In this document: piece after piece, positions 1-8,626 of the stretch | Layout of the letters: every line of letters begins with the position of its first letter | Numbering within the stretch: position 1 is the stretch's first letter | Source: Plantibacter flavus | GTDB taxonomy: Bacteria > Actinomycetota > Actinomycetes > Actinomycetales > Microbacteriaceae | DNA: 64,000 bases | Direction: 5' to 3' | Assembly (NCBI RefSeq): GCF_900177615.1 | Contig: NZ_FXAP01000001.1 | Location: 626,825-690,824, forward strand | Notes under the pieces: generated by a model | The model's database searches: none | What the model was told of the DNA's origin: nothing | The model's input: only the letters and a program-made list of their open reading frames with translations | Made by a program: the position numbers and the translations under genes

Positions 1-409
1 CGTCGGCGAGGTCCGGGAGGCGGAGAGCCTCGATCTCCTGATCGCCCTCAACAGCGGATTGCCCGGGCTCTGCAGTATCCACGCGAACTCCGCGCGCGAC
101 GCGATCGGCAAGCTCTGCACGCTGCCACTGCTGGCTGGCCGGAACATCGACTCGGGGTTCGTGCGCCCGGCCGTCGCATCCTGCGTCGACCTCGTCGTTC
201 ACTGCGAGCTCGACCGGTCCGGACGCCGACGGGTGGCGGAGATCATCGCGGTCGGCGGGAGCGGGGAGTCCCACACGATCGAGGCCTCCACCCTCTTCGC
301 GCAGCGAGACGGAGAGCTCCGCGCCACCGGTCGCTTCCCGCTGAACGACGCGAAGTACCGTGCGGCCGGGATCTCGCTCGCCTCGATCCTCGCCGTCGGC
401 GAGCGATGA
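1..409 (+). CDS. tadA: Tad pilus ATPase TadA/CpaF, C-terminal fragment
   Basis: The reading frame is already open at base 2, so the 5' part lies outside the window; about 135 residues remain. The fragment contains the family's conserved stretch GLCSIHANSARDAIGKL (from about residue 22), which lies near the nucleotide-binding site of secretion ATPases of the GspE/VirB11/CpaF type. In this family the hexameric cytoplasmic ATPase powers assembly of Flp/Tad pili. Its stop overlaps the start of the next gene in an ATGA junction, and the downstream genes encode TadB, TadC and TadE-like proteins, so it belongs to a tad operon. The TTG at base 59 is internal and is not the start. Confidence 0.9.
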   Translation, partial: VGEVREAESLDLLIALNSGLPGLCSIHANSARDAIGKLCTLPLLAGRNIDSGFVRPAVASCVDLVVHCELDRSGRRRVAEIIAVGGSGESHTIEASTLFAQRDGELRATGRFPLNDAKYRAAGISLASILAVGER

Positions 410-1275
410 GTCTCGTCGTCGGAGCGGTCCTCGCCGCTGGCCTCCTCCTCACCGTCGCACCCTGGTGGTGGCCGGACCCTGAGCCGCTGCGCGACACCCT
501 GGAGCGATGGAGGCCGATTGCTGCGCTCCGCGAACTCCTGATCCTGGCCGGTCTGCCCGGTCGGTACTGGGCGGCCGCCATCGTGGTCTCCGTCCTCACC
601 GGTCTCGTCTCCGGCGCGGTGGTCCAGGCGCTCTGCCGGGTCCTGCCGTTGAGCGTCGTCGTCGCCGTCGCCGGACTCGTCGCCCCGGTGATCGTGCTCC
701 GAGCCCGCGCCACCTCGCGACGTCGCCTGCAGCGGGGACTGTGGCCGGATGTCGTGGACCACCTGTTGTCCGCGATCCGGTCCGGGCTCTCGCTCCCGGA
801 TGCGGTGGCCGCGCTCGACACCGTCGGACCCGCACCGCTCCGCCCGGCGTTCGCCGCGTTCAGCGCCGACTACCGGGCTGCCGGCCGCTTCGCCGACGGC
901 ATCGACGACCTGAAGACCGCGCTCGCCGACCCGGTCGCGGACCGCATCCTCGAGACGGTGCGCATGGCCCGCGACGTGGGAGGCACGGAACTGCCGGCGG
1001 TACTCCGAGCGCTGTCCGCGGGGCTGCGCGAGGAGTCGGCTATCCGAGCTGAAGCCGAGGCCCGGCAGTCCTGGGTGGTGAACGCCGCCAGGTTGGGCGT
1101 CGCGGCACCCTGGGCGATCCTCCTGCTCCTGTCGTCCCGGCCGGAGGCCTCGGCCGCCTACAACTCCCGGGAGGGAGCGGTCCTGATCATCGCCGGCGTC
1201 GTGGTCTCCGCTCTCGCCTACCAGGCGATGCTCCGCGTCGGACGGCTCCAGCCCGAACGACGGTGGTTCCGGTGA
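406..1275 (+). CDS. tadB: Tad pilus inner-membrane platform protein TadB-like
   Basis: 289 residues. Hydrophobic segments lie at about residues 1-20 and 55-95, followed by a helical cytoplasmic type II secretion F-type domain (about 115-230) and a C-terminal hydrophobic pair. The stretch around residues 125-135 (LLSAIRSGLSLPDAV) is the typical entry to that domain. TadB and TadC are thought to form the membrane platform on which the ATPase assembles the pilus. It is translationally coupled to its neighbours: ATGA with tadA upstream and a GTGA overlap with tadC downstream. The TadB/TadC assignment rests on gene order; each could simply be called a type II secretion F family protein. Confidence 0.88.
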   Translation: MSLVVGAVLAAGLLLTVAPWWWPDPEPLRDTLERWRPIAALRELLILAGLPGRYWAAAIVVSVLTGLVSGAVVQALCRVLPLSVVVAVAGLVAPVIVLRARATSRRRLQRGLWPDVVDHLLSAIRSGLSLPDAVAALDTVGPAPLRPAFAAFSADYRAAGRFADGIDDLKTALADPVADRILETVRMARDVGGTELPAVLRALSAGLREESAIRAEAEARQSWVVNAARLGVAAPWAILLLLSSRPEASAAYNSREGAVLIIAGVVVSALAYQAMLRVGRLQPERRWFR

Positions 1276-2210
1276 GTGCCGACGGAGCGTGGGCCCTCAG
1301 CCTCGGAGCGATCCTCGGGGTCGGCCTCTGGGCGCTCGCGATGCTCCTGCCGGCACTCGGAAGACCACGGCTCGCGGACCGCATCGCCCCCTACGTCGCC
1401 GACCTCTCCAGCGACGCCCGCTCGCAAGCCGCGCGCCGCTCGACCGACCCGCTACCAGTCCTCGGGACCCTGCTGGTTCCGGTCCTCCGCGCCGTTCGAT
1501 GGTCGCTCGGCCTGGTCGGCGCCGATCAGGAGCTCGTCATCCGTCGATTGGGTCAAGCCGGGGGACCGACGCTCGAGCGGTACCGACTGCTGCAACTCCT
1601 CTGGGGGCTCGGCGGCTTCGCGGTCGCCGCGGCGCTCGCCGTGTTCTCCTTCAGCAACGGTCGGCTCCCGCTCCCGTTCGCCGCACCACTTCCCGCGGTC
1701 GGGGCGGTGGCCGGAATCGTCCTCCGCGACCAACTGCTGGCGCTCGCCGCCAGTCGGCGCCTCGCGCGGATCGAGGAGGAGCTGCCGACGGTGCTCGAGT
1801 TCCTCAGTCTGAGTCTCGCGGCCGGCGAAGCGATCACGGACGCGACGGACCGCGTGGCGCGCATCGGGTCCAGCGGAGAACTCGGCAGGGAGTTCCGCCG
1901 GGTGATGGCGGAGGTCTCCACCGGTATCCCGTTCGCCACCGCACTCCGGCAGTTCGAGGCACGACTCGCGATGCCGATGCTGTCGCGATGCGTCGACCAG
2001 ATCCTCGGTGCGCTCGAACGCGGCACACCGGTCGCAGCCGTGCTCCTCGACCACGCACACGACGGACGCGACACCGCCAAACGCCGTCTCCTCGAATCCG
2101 CCGGGAAGAAAGAGGTCGCGATGCTCGTGCCCCTCGTCTTCCTGATCCTGCCCCTGTCCATCATCATCGCCGTCTTCCCCGGGGTGTTCGTGCTCCGGAC
2201 CGGCTTCTGA
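1272..2210 (+). CDS. tadC: Tad pilus inner-membrane platform protein TadC-like
   Basis: 312 residues from a GTG at 1272 that overlaps the tadB stop (GTGA); another in-frame GTG lies at 1263. The protein has an N-terminal membrane segment, a hydrophobic pair near residues 110-160, a T2SSF-type helical domain (about 165-285; LPTVLEFLSLSLAAGEAI is characteristic) and a C-terminal membrane segment. The C-terminal KKEVAMLVPLVFLILP pattern is typical of TadC. It is the partner of TadB in the pilus platform. It sits in the same transcription unit, 13 bases before the pilin-like gene. Confidence 0.88.
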   Translation: MSADGAWALSLGAILGVGLWALAMLLPALGRPRLADRIAPYVADLSSDARSQAARRSTDPLPVLGTLLVPVLRAVRWSLGLVGADQELVIRRLGQAGGPTLERYRLLQLLWGLGGFAVAAALAVFSFSNGRLPLPFAAPLPAVGAVAGIVLRDQLLALAASRRLARIEEELPTVLEFLSLSLAAGEAITDATDRVARIGSSGELGREFRRVMAEVSTGIPFATALRQFEARLAMPMLSRCVDQILGALERGTPVAAVLLDHAHDGRDTAKRRLLESAGKKEVAMLVPLVFLILPLSIIIAVFPGVFVLRTGF

Positions 2211-2223
2211 CGAAAGGTTCCAC

Positions 2224-2418
2224 ATGTCCTCCCCCTCCTTCCTCGACCGCACGCTCGACCGGAGTCGTTCCCTCCTCACCGAGGAGCGCGGCGACGTCCC
2301 CGGCTGGGTCCTCATCACGCTCATGACGGCCGGGCTCGTCCTCCTCATCTGGGGTGTCGCCGGCCCGGCGCTCACGCAGGTGTTCGAACAGGCCATCGAC
2401 CGTGTCTCCGGCATCTGA
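2224..2418 (+). CDS. Small single-span pilin-like protein of the tad operon
   Basis: 64 residues, with a charged N-terminus of about 25 residues (ending EERGD), one hydrophobic helix (VPGWVLITLMTAGLVLLIW) and a short amphipathic tail. Its position directly after tadC, its size and the single helix preceded by acidic residues fit an Flp-type pilin or pseudopilin precursor. The classical prepilin peptidase site, G followed four residues later by EY, is not obvious; cleavage after the glycine of RGD would be unusual. I therefore call it pilin-like only. A gene of this kind is what a tad operon needs as its structural subunit, but the subunit could also be encoded elsewhere. Confidence 0.6.
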   Translation: MSSPSFLDRTLDRSRSLLTEERGDVPGWVLITLMTAGLVLLIWGVAGPALTQVFEQAIDRVSGI

Positions 2419-2827
2419 GCCCGAGATCGGCGGATGGCGGACGCGACTCGTGCGCGGCGAGGACGGATCAGCCGTCGCCGAGTTCGTGTTCGTCGGAGCG
2501 ATCCTCACCGTCCTGATGATGTCCGTGGTCCAGCTCGCACTGGCCCTGCACGTCCGGAACACGCTCATCGACGCGGCGGCGGAAGGAGCCCGGTTCGGCG
2601 CACTGGCCGACACCGAACTGCTCGACGGCGCCGACCGGGCACGCCAGCTCATCGCCGTCGCCGTGGGCGAGGGCTACACGGGTGACGTCAGCACCACGCT
2701 GGCCGAACGTCGCGGAGCCGGCATCGTCACCGTGACCGTCCGCGCACCGCTTCCGGTCGTGGGCTTGATCGGGCTGCCCGGCGTCTTGGAGGTGGAGGGT
2801 CATGCAGTCCTCGAGACACTCGAGTGA
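2402..2827 (+). CDS. TadE-like pilus protein
   Basis: 141 residues from the GTG at 2402, which overlaps the end of the pilin-like gene. An upstream in-frame start at 2354 would only add residues encoded inside that gene. After a short cytoplasmic part comes EDGSAVAEFVFVGAILTVLMMSVVQLALAL, listed here in pieces: the acidic-Gly-Ser lead EDGSAVAEFV and a single transmembrane helix, the hallmark of TadE-like proteins. The rest (about 100 residues) is extracytoplasmic. TadE-family proteins are minor pilins processed by the tad prepilin peptidase and found at the assembly site. It overlaps the next TadE-like gene by 26 bases. Confidence 0.8.
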   Translation: MSPASEPEIGGWRTRLVRGEDGSAVAEFVFVGAILTVLMMSVVQLALALHVRNTLIDAAAEGARFGALADTELLDGADRARQLIAVAVGEGYTGDVSTTLAERRGAGIVTVTVRAPLPVVGLIGLPGVLEVEGHAVLETLE

Positions 2828-3290
2828 TGAGCTGCGTCGCCGACCGACCGCACTGGACGACGACGGATCGGCCTCCCTCGAGTTCATCACCGTCGGTCTG
2901 GTCCTCCTCGTGCCGATCGTCTATCTCATCGTCGCGCTCGCCGAGGTGCAGGCGGCGGTGCTCGCGGCCGGCGGGGCCGCGGCGCAGGCGGCGAAACTCT
3001 ACGCGCGGGCCGACGACGACGCCACGGGTCGCGACCGCGTCGAGGACTCGCTCGCGCTCGCGCTCGACGACTTCGGGCTCGACCGGTCCCAGTCGTCCGT
3101 CACCCTCGACTGCGCACCAGCCGGTCTCCCGTGCGGGCAGCGCGGCGGTGCCGTCACGGTCACCGTCGACATCCTCGTCGTCCTGCCGCTGATGCCCGAG
3201 ATCGTCGGCGTCCAGGCCGCGGTCCCCGTGACCGGCGCCGCCACGGCACCGATCTCCCGGTTCGACGACCGGTTCAGCGAGGCGGAATGA
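2802..3290 (+). CDS. Second TadE-like pilus protein
   Basis: 162 residues. Residues about 21-50 carry the TadE signature: acidic residues, then GSASLEFITVGLVLLVPIVYL, a prepilin-like membrane helix with Glu at its fifth hydrophobic position. An alanine-rich extracytoplasmic helix follows, then a small domain containing two cysteines (in DCAPAGLPCG) that could form a disulfide. The ATG at 2802 lies inside the previous TadE-like gene and follows a purine-rich GGAGGTGGAGGG stretch, a good ribosome site. The stop overlaps the next start (ATGA at 3287). It is probably a minor pilin like its upstream neighbour. Confidence 0.8.
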   Translation: MQSSRHSSDELRRRPTALDDDGSASLEFITVGLVLLVPIVYLIVALAEVQAAVLAAGGAAAQAAKLYARADDDATGRDRVEDSLALALDDFGLDRSQSSVTLDCAPAGLPCGQRGGAVTVTVDILVVLPLMPEIVGVQAAVPVTGAATAPISRFDDRFSEAE

Positions 3291-3748
3291 GAGTGCCGGG
3301 CGGACGCCGACGTCCGGATGTCAGCGAGGAGGACGGGTCCACCATGCTCCTGACGATCGGATTCGCCGTCGTGGCGCTCGCCGTGGTCCTCGTCGGGAGC
3401 GCTGCCACATCCCTGTACGTGGAGCACAAGCGGCTCCTCGATCTCGCCGACCGACTGGCAGCGACCGCCGCGGAGTCCTTCTCCATCGACGACGTCACGA
3501 TCCAGCCCGACGGAACCTTCCGACCCGTCCTCGACGACGACTCGGTCCGTTCGAGTGCGCGCGACGACCTCGCCACCGGTGGTGCGGGTGCGCTCACCGG
3601 AGTCGAGATCGTCGCGGCGCGGACGCCCGACGGCCGGAGCGCGGAGGTCTCGCTGGCGTCGGACTGGCGGCCGCCGATGCTGACGCTGTTCGTCCCGCAG
3701 GGCCTCCGGATCGAGGCGACGGCGAGCGCGCGCAGTGTTTTCTGGTGA
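3287..3748 (+). CDS. TadG-like pilus assembly protein, short
   Basis: 153 residues from the ATG at 3287 (ATGA overlap with the upstream stop). The pattern is EEDGSTMLLTIGFAVVALAVVLV, a single N-terminal hydrophobic helix after acidic residues, followed by about 110 extracytoplasmic residues with a helical segment (YVEHKRLLDLADRLAATAA). This resembles Rv3654c-type and TadG-like helicase/secretion neighbours of actinobacterial tad operons. It is much shorter than proteobacterial TadG, which carries a von Willebrand A domain; none is present here. It is the last gene of the operon and faces the MFS gene across only 21 bases. Confidence 0.75.
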   Translation: MRVPGGRRRPDVSEEDGSTMLLTIGFAVVALAVVLVGSAATSLYVEHKRLLDLADRLAATAAESFSIDDVTIQPDGTFRPVLDDDSVRSSARDDLATGGAGALTGVEIVAARTPDGRSAEVSLASDWRPPMLTLFVPQGLRIEATASARSVFW

Positions 3749-3769
3749 CGGCGGACGGGCCCCCGACGA

Positions 3770-5038
3770 TCAGGGGAACGGGCGCGTGCCTCGGTCGATG
3801 AAGCGGGGGATGAACCGGAAGAGGAGGAATGCGCCGATGAGCCCGACACCGCCGATGGTGCCGGCGGCGAGGGAGATCGACGCAGCCGCAGTGATCCCGG
3901 ACATCGCCAGTGGAGCGGCGGCGGTGCCCGCGTCACCCAGGAAGCGATAGGCGCCGAGGAACGGCGCGGGACGGTCCGGTGGCGCGAGGTCGGAGCCGAG
4001 GGTCATGAGGATGCCGCTACCGAGCCCGTTGGAGAGTGCCAGCACGAGCGCGACGGCGATGAACCAGACCCGCGCCTCATCGAGGTCGTGCGTGAACGCC
4101 AGGACGATGAACCCGGAGCCCAGCCCGATCATCGAGGGTACGGCGGTCCAGATCCGCCCCCAACGATCCATGACCTGACCGCTGGCGTAGAAGAGGGCGA
4201 ACTCCACCGCGCCGACGACGCCGATGATGAGCGCCGTGTCCGTCTCCGATACGCCGATGCTCACGGCCCACAGGGGGAGCAGGACCGCCCGGCACGAGCG
4301 CAGGGCGCCGACGAGCGCGGCGGTCGTCCCCATCCTGGTGAGGACCGCGCCGTGGGCTCGGATCGAAGCGATCAGGCCACTCGACTCCTCGGACGCGAGC
4401 TCCTCACCCTCGGTCCGCTCCTCGCCGTCGGCGGTGCGCTTCGACGGCGGTCGCCCGAACATCTCCGCAGGGTCGGGGAGGACGAGCAGGGTGACCGCCG
4501 ACCCGGCGCAGCAGATGACCATCACCCAGAACGCCGCCTGCGACGTCCCGGTGAGGTGGATGACGCCCGCCGCCAGGAACGGGCCGATGAACGTGCCGGC
4601 GCGGAAGACGCCGCCGAGCGAGGAGAGCGCCCTCGCCCGGTACCGCATCGGCACGTACGTCGTCATGAAGGCGTGCCGTGCCAGACCGAACACGGCGGTC
4701 GCGAGCCCGATACAGAAGATGCCCACGGCGAGGACGAACGGATTGGGGGAGATGGCCGCCGTGGCGACCCCGACGACCGCGAGCAGCGCCGCCCACATCA
4801 TCGCGAAGCGTTCGCCGATCCGACTGACGATCCACCCGGAGGGGACGTCGCCGACGAGTTCGCCGAGCATGATGAGCGATGAGATGACGCCGGCGACGGC
4901 GAGCGTCGCCCCCAGGTTCCCGGCGACGGCCGGGATGATCGGGATGATGGCGCCTTCACCGATCGAGAACAACAGTGTGGGGAGGAAGACCGAGACGGCC
5001 ACGGAGCGCAGCTGGAACGGGCGTTCGTCGGAAGTCAT
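3770..5038 (-). CDS. MFS transporter (12-helix drug/metabolite exporter type)
   Basis: 422 residues from the ATG at 5038. About twelve hydrophobic helices form two bundles, separated by an acidic cytoplasmic loop near residues 200-230 (rich in E and S). The loop between helices 2 and 3 has an MFS motif A-like pattern (LVGDVPSGWIVSRIGER at about 60-76). Substrate cannot be read from the sequence; the fold class covers drug and metabolite exporters. Longer open frame upstream of 5038 overlaps prfB and is not coding. A -10-like TACGAT (bottom strand, 5046-5051) lies 7 nt before the ATG, supporting this start. The gene is divergent from prfB. Confidence 0.85.
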   Translation of the reverse strand: MTSDERPFQLRSVAVSVFLPTLLFSIGEGAIIPIIPAVAGNLGATLAVAGVISSLIMLGELVGDVPSGWIVSRIGERFAMMWAALLAVVGVATAAISPNPFVLAVGIFCIGLATAVFGLARHAFMTTYVPMRYRARALSSLGGVFRAGTFIGPFLAAGVIHLTGTSQAAFWVMVICCAGSAVTLLVLPDPAEMFGRPPSKRTADGEERTEGEELASEESSGLIASIRAHGAVLTRMGTTAALVGALRSCRAVLLPLWAVSIGVSETDTALIIGVVGAVEFALFYASGQVMDRWGRIWTAVPSMIGLGSGFIVLAFTHDLDEARVWFIAVALVLALSNGLGSGILMTLGSDLAPPDRPAPFLGAYRFLGDAGTAAAPLAMSGITAAASISLAAGTIGGVGLIGAFLLFRFIPRFIDRGTRPFP

Positions 5039-5045
5039 CCCCTCG

Positions 5046-5076
5046 ATCGTACGCCCGCGGCCCTGCGCGGTAGGCT
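5046..5076. promoter_or_regulatory. Divergent leaderless-type promoters for the MFS gene and prfB
   Basis: On the bottom strand TACGAT (5046-5051) ends 7 nt before the MFS start codon at 5038. On the top strand TAGGCT (5071-5076) ends 8 nt before the prfB ATG at 5085. In both cases transcription would begin at or next to the start codon, leaving no room for a ribosome-binding site. I see no convincing -35 elements. Confidence 0.55.
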
Positions 5077-5084
5077 GAAGCCAA

Positions 5085-6194
5085 ATGTTTGACTTGGACC
5101 TCTCCACACAGATCAGTACCCTCCGCTCGACCTTCGACGACATCCGCACCGTCGTCGACGTCGACCGTCTCGAAGCCGAGATCGCGACGCTGAGCGAGCA
5201 GGCGGGTGCCCAGGATCTCTGGGACGACACGACGAACGCGCAGAAGGTGACGAGTGCCCTCAGCCACCGTCAGTCCGAGCTCGCCCGCATCACCAGCATC
5301 GCGAACCGGCTCGACGACCTCGAGGTGCTCATCGAACTCGCGACCGACGCCCAGGACGAGGAGTCGGCCGAAGAGGCCCGCCAGGAGCTCATCAGCCTCC
5401 AGAAGGTGCTCGGCGACCTCGAGGTGCAGACGCTGCTGAGCGGCGAGTACGACCCTCGCCCCGCCGTCGTCACCATCCGCGCCGGTGCCGGCGGTGTGGA
5501 CGCCGCCGACTTCGCCGACATGCTGTTCCGCATGTACCTGCGGTGGGCCGAGCAGCACAAGTACCCGGTCACCGTCATGGACACGAGCTACGCGGAGGAG
5601 GCCGGCATCAAGTCGGCCACCTTCGAGGTCGACGCACCGTACGCCTTCGGCACGTTGAGCGTCGAGGCGGGCACGCACCGCCTGGTGCGCATGAGCCCCT
5701 TCGGTGCCGCCGGCAAGCGGCAGACGAGCTTCGCCGCCGTCGAGGTCATCCCGCTCATGGAGGAGACGGAGATCGTCGAGATCCCCGAGTCGGACATCCG
5801 TGTCGACGTCTTCCGGTCCAGCGGCCCTGGCGGCCAGTCGGTCAACACCACCGACTCCGCCGTTCGCATCACCCACCTGCCGACCGGCACGGTCGTCTCG
5901 ATGCAGAACGAGAAGAGCCAGATCCAGAACCGCGCCGCGGCCATGCGCGTGCTCCAGTCGCGACTCCTCCTCATCCAGAAGGAGCAGGAGGCCGCGACCA
6001 AGAAGGAGCTGGCCGGCACCATCACGGCGAGCTGGGGCGACCAGATGCGCTCCTACGTGCTCGCGCCGTACCAGATGGTCAAGGACCTGCGGACGGAGCA
6101 CGAGCAGGGGAACCCCGCAGCGGTGTTCGACGGCGATCTCGACGGGTTCATCGCCGCGGGCATCCGCTGGCGGTCGATGTCGAAGCCGGAGTAG
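5085..6194 (+). CDS. prfB: Peptide chain release factor 2
   Basis: 369 residues. RF2 recognises UGA/UAA stop codons and triggers peptide release on the ribosome. The tripeptide anticodon SPF is at residues 204-206 and the catalytic GGQ loop at 249-251 ([14 protein letters not shown]); both are intact. An N-terminal coiled helical domain (about 1-110) precedes them. The frame is continuous from the ATG, so the programmed +1 frameshift that autoregulates RF2 in many bacteria is absent here. The start is supported by a TAGGCT box 8 nt upstream. It heads the conserved actinobacterial series prfB-ftsE-ftsX-smpB-ssrA. Confidence 0.97.
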   Translation: MFDLDLSTQISTLRSTFDDIRTVVDVDRLEAEIATLSEQAGAQDLWDDTTNAQKVTSALSHRQSELARITSIANRLDDLEVLIELATDAQDEESAEEARQELISLQKVLGDLEVQTLLSGEYDPRPAVVTIRAGAGGVDAADFADMLFRMYLRWAEQHKYPVTVMDTSYAEEAGIKSATFEVDAPYAFGTLSVEAGTHRLVRMSPFGAAGKRQTSFAAVEVIPLMEETEIVEIPESDIRVDVFRSSGPGGQSVNTTDSAVRITHLPTGTVVSMQNEKSQIQNRAAAMRVLQSRLLLIQKEQEAATKKELAGTITASWGDQMRSYVLAPYQMVKDLRTEHEQGNPAAVFDGDLDGFIAAGIRWRSMSKPE

Positions 6195-6293
6195 CGTACC
6201 GCGGCATAGTGTTCGCCCAGCCCTCGTACAGGGTACGGATCGCGGGCGTGTCCTGCCCGTAATCGGCAGGTCGCTCCATAAGCTCAAGGAGCC

Positions 6294-7604
6294 ATGATTC
6301 GGTTTGATCACATCTCCAAGAAGTATCCGGGAACCTCGCGTCCCGCGCTCAACGACGTCGATTTCGAGATCCTCCGGGGAGAGTTCATCTTCCTCGTCGG
6401 TGCCTCGGGGTCGGGGAAGTCGAGCTGCCTCCGCCTGATGCTCAAGGAGGACAAGCCGAGCAAGGGCAAGATCCATGTGCTCGGCCACGACCTCGGTTCC
6501 ATCTCGAACCGCAAGGTGCCGTACTTCCGGCGCAGCCTCGGGGTCGTGTTCCAGGACTTCCGACTGCTGCCGAGCAAGACGGTCTACCAGAACGTCGCCT
6601 TCACCCTCCAGGTGATCGGCAAGTCGCGCGGCTTCGTCCAGGAGGCCGTCCCCGACGTCCTCAAGATGGTCGGACTCGACGGCAAGGCGCAGCGCCTGCC
6701 GCACGAGCTGTCCGGTGGTGAGCAGCAGCGCGTCGCCATCGCCCGGGCGATCGTCAACAAGCCGCAGATCCTGCTCGCCGACGAACCGACCGGTAACCTC
6801 GACCCCGCCACCAGCGCCGGCATCATGCAGTTGCTGGAGCGCATCAACGCGGGTGGGACGACGGTCGTCATGGCCACGCACGAGGCCGGCTTCGTCGATC
6901 AGATGCAGCGCCGGGTGATCGAGCTGCAGGACGGTCAGATCGTCCGTGACGAACGCCACGGTGGATACGGCACGACCGCGGCCATCCCGGGTCTCGTCAG
7001 AGGATCCTCCAAGGCTGCCGGCCCGTCGGCACAGACCGCTCCCGCAACGGCCTCGACCCCGGTCACACCCGCCGTCGAGACCTCGTCGGTTCCGGTGACG
7101 ACCACGACCTCGTCCGTCGCTGCCAGCTCCGAGCCCACGACGAGTGCCGTTGCCGCAGCCGCGGTCGCCGCCACCGCGGCCACGCCGACCGCTCCAGTCG
7201 AACCGACCGCGCCCGCCGCGGTCTTGCGCGAGACCCCGCCACAGGCCGACACCGACGAGGTCGTCACCCGGGTGTCCAGCTCGACGCCGATCCAGGAGCC
7301 GGCCGCAGCGCCCGTCGCCGAGCCTGAGACCCCCGCGACGCGAGCCGAGGAGTCGACACCGGAAGCGCCCGAGGCCGAGCCGACGACGCCGAAAGCGGAG
7401 CCCGCCGTGCCACCGGCGGCTGCGGTCCCGGAGGTCGCGCCTCCGCAACGCCTGAGCAACGCCACGGGCCCCATCGGGCTCCCGGCACGCAACGAGATCG
7501 ACCCGATCGAGGTCGAACACCTGTCGCTCGCCGAGCGACTCGGCCTGCGTGCCGCGGCGCGCGGCACTGAAGACGGAGAGCAGAACGTGGGGCCGACCAA
7601 GTGA
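6294..7604 (+). CDS. ftsE: Cell-division ATP-binding protein FtsE with long disordered tail
   Basis: 436 residues, about twice the usual length of roughly 230. Residues 1-228 form a complete ABC ATPase: Walker A GASGSGKS at 36-43, Q-loop near 87, signature LSGGEQQR at 139-146, Walker B ending LLADEP at 160-165, switch His near 196. FtsE works with FtsX at the divisome to activate peptidoglycan hydrolases from the cytoplasm. Residues from about 229 on are an Ala/Pro/Thr/Val/Glu-rich, probably disordered tail that ends in a more ordered 35-residue segment ([20 protein letters not shown]). AAGGAGcc precedes the ATG closely. The stop overlaps ftsX (GTGA). Confidence 0.95.
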   Translation: MIRFDHISKKYPGTSRPALNDVDFEILRGEFIFLVGASGSGKSSCLRLMLKEDKPSKGKIHVLGHDLGSISNRKVPYFRRSLGVVFQDFRLLPSKTVYQNVAFTLQVIGKSRGFVQEAVPDVLKMVGLDGKAQRLPHELSGGEQQRVAIARAIVNKPQILLADEPTGNLDPATSAGIMQLLERINAGGTTVVMATHEAGFVDQMQRRVIELQDGQIVRDERHGGYGTTAAIPGLVRGSSKAAGPSAQTAPATASTPVTPAVETSSVPVTTTTSSVAASSEPTTSAVAAAAVAATAATPTAPVEPTAPAAVLRETPPQADTDEVVTRVSSSTPIQEPAAAPVAEPETPATRAEESTPEAPEAEPTTPKAEPAVPPAAAVPEVAPPQRLSNATGPIGLPARNEIDPIEVEHLSLAERLGLRAAARGTEDGEQNVGPTK

Positions 7605-8515
7605 GACTCGCACTGATCTGGTCCGAGGTCTGGAACGGCCTGCGTCGCAACGTCTCGATGGTCGTCTCCGTCGTGCTCGTGACGTTCATCTCGCTCACCT
7701 TCGTCGGTACGGCCGTCCTGCTGCAGATGCAGATCGGCCAGATGAAGAACTACTGGTACGACCGCGCGCAGGTCGCGATCTACCTCTGCACCGCCGACAG
7801 CGCGGGCGACACCTGCGCCGCCGGCGCCGCGACCGAGGAGCAGCGCGCCGCGGTCCAGAGCGCCCTGGAGTCGTCGACCCTCGCCCCCTTCGTCGACAAG
7901 TTCTACTTCGAGGACCAGACGCAGGCGTTCACGAACTTCCAAGAGCAGTTCAAGGGCAACGACATCGCACAGTTCGTCACGGCGGACCAGCTGCCCGAGA
8001 CCTTCTGGGTGAACATGAAGGACGCCTCGCAGTCCGACGTGCTCGTCGAGGCGTTCTCCGGCGTCGCGGGCGTGGAGCAGGTGACGGATCAACGCCAGTA
8101 CCTCGACCAGATCTTCTCGGTCCTGAACATCGCCAGTTACACGGCGATCGGGATCGCAGCGCTCATGCTGGTCGCCGCAGCCCTGCTGATCGCGACGACC
8201 ATCCGATTGTCGGCGTACTCGAGACGCCGGGAACTCGGCATCATGCGGTTGGTCGGTGCATCGAACCGGTTCATCCAGACACCGTTCATCCTCGAGGGTG
8301 TGTTCGCCGCGCTCATCGGCTCCATCCTCGCGGCCGGGGCGGTGATCACCATCGTCCAGGTGTTCGTCCAGGGATACCTGGCGGACCGCATGCGGTACGT
8401 CAACTTCGTCGATCTCGGTGACGCCTTCGTGGTCCTCCCGATCCTGCTGCTCGTCGGCGTGCTGTTGGCGGCGATCTCGGCCAACTTCGCGATCTCGCGG
8501 TACCTCAAGGTCTAA
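7601..8515 (+). CDS. ftsX: Cell-division permease-like protein FtsX
   Basis: 304 residues from a GTG that overlaps the ftsE stop. It has one N-terminal transmembrane helix (about 22-45), an extracytoplasmic domain (about 46-175) and three further helices (about 180-300), the FtsX topology. The extracytoplasmic domain, which in actinobacteria contacts a peptidoglycan hydrolase or its adaptor, contains a Cys pair (in YLCTADSAGDTCAAG) that could form a disulfide. The second and third helices flank a conserved SAYSRRRELGIMRLVGAS loop that couples to FtsE. It is followed by a strong hairpin at 8521-8545. Confidence 0.96.
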   Translation: MRLALIWSEVWNGLRRNVSMVVSVVLVTFISLTFVGTAVLLQMQIGQMKNYWYDRAQVAIYLCTADSAGDTCAAGAATEEQRAAVQSALESSTLAPFVDKFYFEDQTQAFTNFQEQFKGNDIAQFVTADQLPETFWVNMKDASQSDVLVEAFSGVAGVEQVTDQRQYLDQIFSVLNIASYTAIGIAALMLVAAALLIATTIRLSAYSRRRELGIMRLVGASNRFIQTPFILEGVFAALIGSILAAGAVITIVQVFVQGYLADRMRYVNFVDLGDAFVVLPILLLVGVLLAAISANFAISRYLKV

Positions 8516-8520
8516 CGGGG

Positions 8521-8545
8521 GAGCGGTGCGGCCACCGCACCGCTC
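8521..8545 (+). terminator. Hairpin terminator after ftsX
   Basis: GAGCGGTGCGG (8521-8531), loop cca, then CCGCACCGCTC (8535-8545): an uninterrupted 11-bp GC-rich stem six bases after the ftsX stop. There is no long T-run, as is usual in high-GC actinobacteria. It separates prfB-ftsEX from smpB, which has its own TAGACT -10-like box at 8555-8560. Confidence 0.65.
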
Positions 8546-8626
8546 GCTCTGCGTTAGACTGACAGGCTGCCGCGATCGCGGCCGGTCCGTTCCGATGGAT
8601 CCGAACCAGAACGTCAGGAGTACACC

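Noticed and set aside
5085-5200. Programmed frameshift in prfB
   Set aside because: The frame is continuous from the start codon; no internal UGA with slippery site is present.
4956-7613. 885-residue bottom-strand open frame across prfB and ftsE
   Set aside because: Antisense to two clearly real genes; composition is Arg/Gly/Asp-rich shadow typical of GC-rich DNA.
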